Assembly (NCBI GenBank): GCA_022264855.1
Contig: JABYQU010000004.1
Span: 62,001-126,000 of the forward strand
Source: Lenzites betulinus
Lineage: Eukaryota; Basidiomycota; Agaricomycetes; Polyporales; Polyporaceae
Direction: 5' to 3'
DNA: 64,000 nucleotides
The notes under the pieces were generated by a model. That model searched no databases and had not been told where the DNA came from. It was given only the letters and a program-made list of their open reading frames with translations. This document shows, piece by piece, positions 58,417 to 64,000 of the stretch (the stretch's first letter is position 1; the number at the start of each line of letters is the position of its first letter). The translations under genes were made by a program, and so were the position numbers.

Positions 58417-58497
58417 GCTGAGTCCCCATGACTCCTCGAGCTTTCGTCTCTCTCCCCGCAGGCTCGTTGGTCTCTCCCCTTTCTCCCGCAGCGCGGC

Positions 58498-60207
58498 ATG
58501 AACGCGACAACGGACGGCTCCGACTCCCAGTGGGAGCTGGTGGAGGAGTATATCCAAAACCTGGTCCATGAGTGAGTACGCTACGGCTCACACGACCTTT
58601 ACGTGAGCCCTGATATAGACTCCCTGGACCAGCCGGGCCGTGAATTATATCGACTTGGCTGCCTTCAGTGAGTTAATTCTAGTGTAAGTTCTTCCCGCAT
58701 GTAGTCCTGACGCGGCCTCCTCTTACAGCTGTCCTTCTGTTTGACTATATGATCACTTTTGACTGCGAAGTTCGGCTAGTCTGGGGCCGCAAAATCTCGT
58801 GGGCTAAAGCTGTATGCCTCCTCAACCGTTACCTCTCCCTGCTCCAATTTCTCTTGTCACTGGACCCCCTTCTTCCTACGGTCAATATAATCGTGAGCAT
58901 CATAACCCTCTTTTGATGGAACGGGATACTGATGCAAGCTGCAGGGGTATCAAGTTTTCCTTCCACCTGGACGCGTATCTCGATCCTGACGCTGTCTTGC
59001 TGTAGCTGCAGAGCTGTTCAATTCATGTTGATGACACTCACAGCGGTGCTATACGCCATCTGGGCCGGTCAGTGTCTCCCTGCAGATGGTGCTCAGGGAT
59101 ACCCGTGCTCACTCACCACAGGCTTTTCCGGCCTACGGATATACGCAATCAGTAATCAGAGTCGGCTCGTCACCCTCGTTGTCGTATTACTCGCCTTGGT
59201 CCCCGTCGGCACCAACATAGTGCGCATGCGTTAAATGCAGCGGCGTTTTTGACTCACAGCTAACTCTGTCCCCCTGCTAGTACCTGGAGACTGAAACTGT
59301 AGCGTACTATGATAGCAACTGTTATGCGGGTGTAAACCTCTCCATGGACGCCTATACAATGTGGGTAGACCCCCTTCCCGTCATCCCGCATGCATGCTGA
59401 CTCGACCACACAGCTGTATGTGACACGAACATCCCCGCTGCCAAACCTCCACTAATAGGCCGCACAGTCACCGTCATCACGCGGGGATGCTTGACAGCCT
59501 CCGAAGGCATAGTGATCGTCGTCACATGGATGAACACCTGGCACAAGGACCGCGCGACCCTCCAGATGAACACGCGGACGTCCTTCATGGGGCTCGTGCT
59601 CCGCGAGGGCATCGTCTACTTCTCGTACGTCGTCCTCCGCGGCGTTCCGATGTTTGCTGAACGGCTCCGCGCGCTGCAGCGTCCTGCTCGCGCTGAACAT
59701 CACGCAGATCATCTTCACCTTCGTCGAGAGCGACGACTTCTCCATCCTCCTGCAGTTCACCAACGTGTACGTCTTCCGTGCGACACTCACACTCACACTC
59801 GTTGCTGTAGCTCACCCACGCGCCGTTCCCGACAGGCTCACCCCCATCCTCATCTCGCGCTTCTACTTCGACCTGGACGAGCTGCAGGCGCAGGAATGGA
59901 TGACCACGCTGCCCTCCGCGCGCCACACGACGCTCCGCTTCGCGACGGTGCAGAGCGTCGACAGCTTCGTAAGTGATACCCCTCTCTGTTCCATTCTCCC
60001 TGGGCAGTCTCCCACTACTTCGCGCCTACCTACTCACCACATTTACCTTCCCCGCAGGATGATACCCGCAGCTACGACTCCGCCTACGGCTACGGCGACG
60101 AGGACGCCACCATGCCCATCGGTACCCCGCCGCCGCCCCTCCTCAAGGACAGGCTTCCTTGGTCGCCCGGCCCCGCTCGCGAGAGCAAGATTCTGTATAT
60201 CTATTGA
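58498..60207 (+). CDS. DUF6533 seven-helix membrane protein
   Basis: A multi-exon Agaricomycete-type membrane protein. After MNATTDGSDSQWELVEEYI come NYIDLAAFTVLLFDYMITFD and EVRLVWGRKISWAKAVCLLN, the DUF6533 opening with the first two helices and the W-x-x-K loop. Further helices include LMTLTAVLYAIWA, FSGLRIYAISNQSRLVTLVV and RTSFMGLVLREGIVYF, with LNITQIIFTFVESDD. The C-terminal tail is soluble and Pro/Asp/Tyr-rich, ending ESKILYIY. The family is hugely expanded in mushrooms and its function is unknown. The first junction is awkward: GTGAGT after VH gives a stop, whereas a GTCCAT donor after QNL keeps frame, so the N terminus may be mis-modelled. Confidence 0.78.
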
Positions 60208-61320
60208 TCTCTGTTGTACTTGTAGTGCTGCTGCTCCTGCCCCGTAGAACGTCCTAGATCCAACGCGCCTGCTGGCTAGGGATCGCGCGGAGGTATGTAA
60301 ATTATATAGTGTAGAGTGTAGAGTGTACGATAGGTATGAGGCTGCTGGTTCAGTGTAGCTACGTAGACTGTACGATAGGCGTCAGGCTGCTGGTCCAGCT
60401 TCAGGCTTGGAGCTCGAGGGCAGAGTAGATACGTTCACATCTCGTCCCTGTGCCAGTATTGTGTACTCCTGTAGCCGGGTTCATTTGTTGTACTATAGTG
60501 TGTAACAGATGCGAATACAGTGTACGTCATGTTTGTCTCACTCCGTTCACCAACCGGACGCCACAACCCATGGCCGCCGACGAACTCATGCACCCATCAC
60601 CGCTGTGGCGCACAATCATCCCGCGCGAGCACACACAGTACCCAAAGCACACGACACACGCGCACACACGCGACTTATGAGCAATAATTCAAGCTATACA
60701 ATATGGACACACGCGCGCGGCGCGCGGGGGAGCACAAGCACGCGCACACACGCCTATTTATGGGGTCGGGTTCGGGGGACGAGGAGGGGCACAGAGAACA
60801 CGCACGAGACGACGACGGCGGGTCCGGGACGGCGAACGGGGTCAGAATTCGGGGGCGGGACGGCGGGGGCGGGGTGAGGTCGGGTGAGAGGTAAGAGGCG
60901 GGGGTAAGGCGAGGGGGGAGGTAGGGAGGGGAAAGGGTAGGTAGGTAAAAGAGGCAAAGTCAGAGGGCGAAGGGGAACGGGAAAGAGGAGCCGAACCTAA
61001 CGGGGTTACTACAGTACACTATACACCGACCGGGTCGTGGATGACGATGATGATGAGGAGGATGAGGATGACGGGATGGAAAGCGACGAAAACAACACAA
61101 CGAGAGCCATTCAGCGCGTCCGCCGCGCGGTTTTGTCCGTCCGCAGGAGGCACACACACCATGGGACCGTGCAGGCAGGCGGCGCGGGAGGGGCCCTACC
61201 GCCGCACGCCTCGAGGTCGCGCACGACACAACCCGACACGAGGAGCGCTGCCGCAGCGCAGAGCAGGCAGCGGCGTGGGGTAGCGTGGCGCTGCAGGTCC
61301 GTGGTCTCAGCCCGCGCGGC
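60208..61320. other. Purine/G-rich spacer
   Basis: About 1.1 kb without a supported gene. From about 60830 to 60960 the plus strand has many runs of 3-6 G, for example GGGGTGAGGTCGGG and GAGGGGGGAGG, able in principle to form G-quadruplexes. Confidence 0.5.
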
Positions 61321-62947
61321 TCAGCGCCGGATCGCGCCGTCCCCCTTGATCTGGTCCTGGAGGTCCTTCACCGAGTTCTGGACCATCTCGAGGATGCCCG
61401 CGATGACCTGCAGCTTGTCGAGGTACTGCTGCTGCCGCGAGCCCGTCGGCGCCGCCGCGTTCACCGGCGCGCGCGGCGCGCGCGACGCGGACGCCGCGAG
61501 CGCCGCCAGGGCGTTCGGGCCCGCGGACGCACTCGGCGCTGGGGGCGCGACGCCGTTCGGTACCGGCGGCTTCTCGCGCTTCACGGCGGGGGCGCGGGCG
61601 GGCGGCGCAGAGGCCGACGCGGAGGTGCTGGCGACGGGCGCCGCGGGGGCGGGGCGCGGGGGGCGCACCGCGCGTTTGGCGGGCTCGGGGCGCTTCGTGT
61701 CCTCCTCCGCCTCGCCGAGGGTGCGCTTGCGCTTGGGGGCGCGCGCGCTGGCGCTGTCCCCGTTGGTGGCGGCGATCGGCACATCTGCGGATGAGGAGGG
61801 GGAGGGGAGCGCACGGGATGAGCTAGCGCCCGTGGTGCCGGGGGGATGCTCACCTCCGGCAGCTTTGCCCTTGGAGGTCGTGGAGGCCTTGCTCGTGTTG
61901 GCGCTGCTGCTGGTGTTGTTCTCCCGAGGGGGGCGAGCAGGGGGCGTGAGAACTTTCGAGCAGCGGTGCCGTTTGACGAAGCAGGAGTCGCAGCGCTGGC
62001 GGCTGCTGTTGACGACGCAGGTGGGGTTGTTGCGCGCGATGCAGTTGGTGCACCGCTCGTCGCCCTTGAAGGTGTGGTCCTTAAAGAAGCATCGAGTTGA
62101 TGGGTGATGCGGGGGAAAACGGAAGAGGGGCACGTACCACCGAATCCGGGGGCGCACTGGGCTTGTTGTAGTCTGCCGCCTGTTGACCGCGCGGGGGTGC
62201 GCTGACGGTGCTGCGGGGCTCAGGGCTGGACACGGCTTTGGCGAAGGGTGCGTTGGTGCGGGTGCGGAATCGATAAGGCAGGAACGCAAGGAGCTCACCA
62301 GTGGTGTTCCCTGCGGTGCCGGAGGTGGGACGGGGAGAGGAGGGGGTGGGGGTCGGGAGGCGAGGCTCGAGGTTGCGGTGAGCGGCGAGAGGACTCTCGG
62401 AGGGGCGCAGGCTGGGGCTCCTGGGATGCTCTGAGCCGATCGCGTCCTCGTCAGAGTCCCTGCCGGCGTCTAAGGAGTCGTGCGCGGGCTCGCCGATGGC
62501 GTCTTTGTCACCGCCGTCCATGGGGTCGTCGGGGTCGAGCGCGAGGGTGGCGCGACGGGCGTGGAGGTATTTTGTGAGGGGCTCGGAGCGGCTGTGGGCC
62601 CGTTGGTAGGCGTCTATCTGGAGGAGAGGCGGTGGAATGGCGGACTTGTCGGTGGAGGTGTAGCGTGCGAGGGCGCGGTTCTGGGGAGAGCGCGAGCACT
62701 AAGAATGGGAGAGGTGGGGCGCGTGAGACGGGAGACTTACTGCGAGGGAGAGGAGAGCGGGCTCCTCCTTGGAGCGGGCGTCGGGGGGGAGGTCGAGGAC
62801 GCGAGCGACCTCCTGGCGGAGATGGCGGAGGAGAGCGTCGAAAGAGGGCGCGCTGGAGTCGTGCTCGCGAGGAGTACCGAGTGCGACGAGGCTGTGAGCG
62901 GGGTGCGCGGCAGACGCGGCAGAGTGGAAGGGCAGGGGGGCGGACAT
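61321..62947 (-). CDS. Cys-rich Zn2Cys6-like nuclear protein
   Basis: A multi-exon gene starting at 62947 (MSAPLPFHSAASAA) and ending at 61321. The first part has a Leu-rich helical stretch (LLRHLRQEVARVLDLPPDA) and long Ser/Pro-rich disorder. A six-cysteine cluster follows: C-T-N-C, then C after 7 residues, C after 8, D-S-C, and C after 6 (RCTNCIARNNPTC then QRCDSCFVKRHRCS). The spacing resembles Zn(II)2Cys6 binuclear clusters of fungal regulators, and basic residues follow the last Cys. Then comes a KRKRTL nuclear-localisation-like patch, a long Ala/Pro tract and a C-terminal helix (LDKLQVIAGILEMVQNSVKD) that could dimerise. DNA binding is inferred; no middle homology domain of classic Gal4-type factors is seen. 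Confidence 0.65.
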
Positions 62948-64000
62948 GGGAGGGCGGGCTGGTGGTGGGAGAGGGAGAGACGCGTCGGGCGTCTTGGGGC
63001 GAGGCGAGCACGGACGACGCTCGCTCGCCCTCTGCAAGTAACGCGCCCCCGGCCGCCGTGACCCGCCGTGACCGTCCCCCCTCTGCGCGCTGTCACGCTG
63101 CCACGCCCCCTCATATCCTTGTTCTCCTGGCTGGTGTAGGTTAGGTGTAGGCTACTAGGGTTCCTATGGTCGAATGGTGTACGCTTTCGCATGGAACATA
63201 CGGCACTCGACAAGATTAGTCCTCACCGAGGTCCTCGTGAGTGGCATGTAGTGTACTTTCCGTGAGTTTCCGTCACTTGGAATACACAAAAGGCTACTAC
63301 TATAGCTGAATATAATACCCATCGCGCGCGCCCTATGATGCGCGGACGTCGCGAGCGACTTGCAGACAAGAGACTCGACGACGGGAAGGCAGTGTGCAAG
63401 CGCTGGCGAGCGGGAGGCAGCGGAGGTGGCGATGTCGGCGCTAAGCCGCAGTGGTGGGAAACAGACGCGGGCCGTGCCTGGGGCGGAGGCTCGAGAGAAT
63501 CAGAGACGGGCTTTTATAAGCCTGGGTTCCGACTCCCGCGTCGCTGCAGTAGTACCACCAGCCGGTAAGTCGGCCGGGTTTCTGTTGAGAGCAAGGTTGG
63601 CTGCATCGGCCGGTACCATCAGTGACCGATACGATACCACGAGAAGCATGCGCTCATATTTCCAGGTTCTTTTGAAGACTTTTCGCTCGCGTCCAGTAGT
63701 GACGTATATGTGCATATGATGAGCGCAGTAAGCATGAATTAGTACTCTGTTTATAAGCACAAGTCAACACCATGGCCGTAGATCTGCATCCGGGCTCGTA
63801 GCTCGTACATTTGTACACTATGATTTGATGAACAGCCCGGATATCCGGCGGCCAGCGCGCAGCGCTCACCGCTGAGGACGAGCGATATGACGTCATATGC
63901 ACAGAGTCAGCCTAAAACGCCAGTCTTTGATAGTAGTACGTCGTACGTATGTGCTCTCGGTGTGCGACTCGGGGCAAACTCCTGCAGGACTCCGTGGCTG
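62948..64000. other. Terminal spacer, no supported gene
   Basis: The upstream region of the Cys-rich gene and beyond. Short frames on both strands lack codon bias and motifs. Nothing else recognised to the window end. Confidence 0.4.

Noticed and set aside
61037..62107. 356-codon open frame on the plus strand over the Cys-rich gene
   Set aside because: Ala/Gly/Arg shadow; the minus strand carries the cysteine cluster and spliced frame.

Overview
The window is nuclear DNA of a filamentous basidiomycete, most likely an Agaricomycete. The evidence is GC-rich coding sequence, many phase-tolerant introns of about 50-60 nt, very short 5' exons, an RNA-silent compact layout, and lineage-typical proteins (a DUF6533 seven-helix membrane protein, a retinal-less opsin-like protein, a PSD-family decarboxylase, fungal Nup133, TSC1). 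All genes below were assembled by joining open reading frames across GT-AG (or GC-AG) introns, so exon edges can be off by a few bases, but lengths of most models were checked to be a multiple of three.

Layout. 1-3.5 kb: an unrecognised gene cut by the window edge, then two mitochondrial proteins in tandem (AIM34-like SAP protein and COA8-like cytochrome oxidase assembly factor). 3.7-10 kb: Nup133 and PRCC as a divergent pair. 10.1-12.5 kb: histone H2B and mitochondrial fatty-acid-synthesis dehydratase HTD2. 13.8-17.4 kb: a Ser/Pro-rich hypothetical, phosphoserine aminotransferase SER1, and a tRNA-Ser(GCU). 17.8-23.8 kb: a GYP7-type Rab GAP diverging from ribosomal protein eS21, then a DPP1/LPP-type lipid phosphatase. 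24.4-29 kb: a PsiD-like decarboxylase, PPP4R2, FYV7-like and eIF1. 29.4-34 kb: SNRNP27, glutathione synthetase, opsin-related protein. 35-38.7 kb: an RRM protein, CBC2, proteasome ATPase RPT3. 39.9-44.4 kb: PRO3, ALG13, TRM9, NAC-alpha. 45-47.8 kb: OBAP family protein and an HSL-type hydrolase. 48.3-54.1 kb: TSC1 followed closely by HSP90. 54.4-63 kb: a methyltransferase, a doubtful small gene, a tRNA-Ser(CGA), a DUF6533 protein and a Zn2Cys6-like Cys-rich protein. The last kilobase holds no recognised gene.

The content is mostly housekeeping: translation (eIF1, eS21, NAC, TRM9, two tRNA-Ser), proteostasis (RPT3, HSP90), RNA processing (CBC2, SNRNP27, FYV7-like), amino-acid and thiol metabolism (SER1, PRO3, GSH2). 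No CRISPR, virus, transposon or secondary-metabolite cluster was seen.

The strongest things for a second look are: a canonical three-unit heat shock element inside the last coding exon of TSC1 just upstream of HSP90; an apparent one-base deletion in a G run that truncates NAC-alpha while its conserved last exon is still present; four GC-AG introns in eIF1, RPT3 and HSP90; an opsin homologue lacking the retinal lysine; and a lone PsiD-like decarboxylase with a 27-bp tandem repeat at its N terminus.
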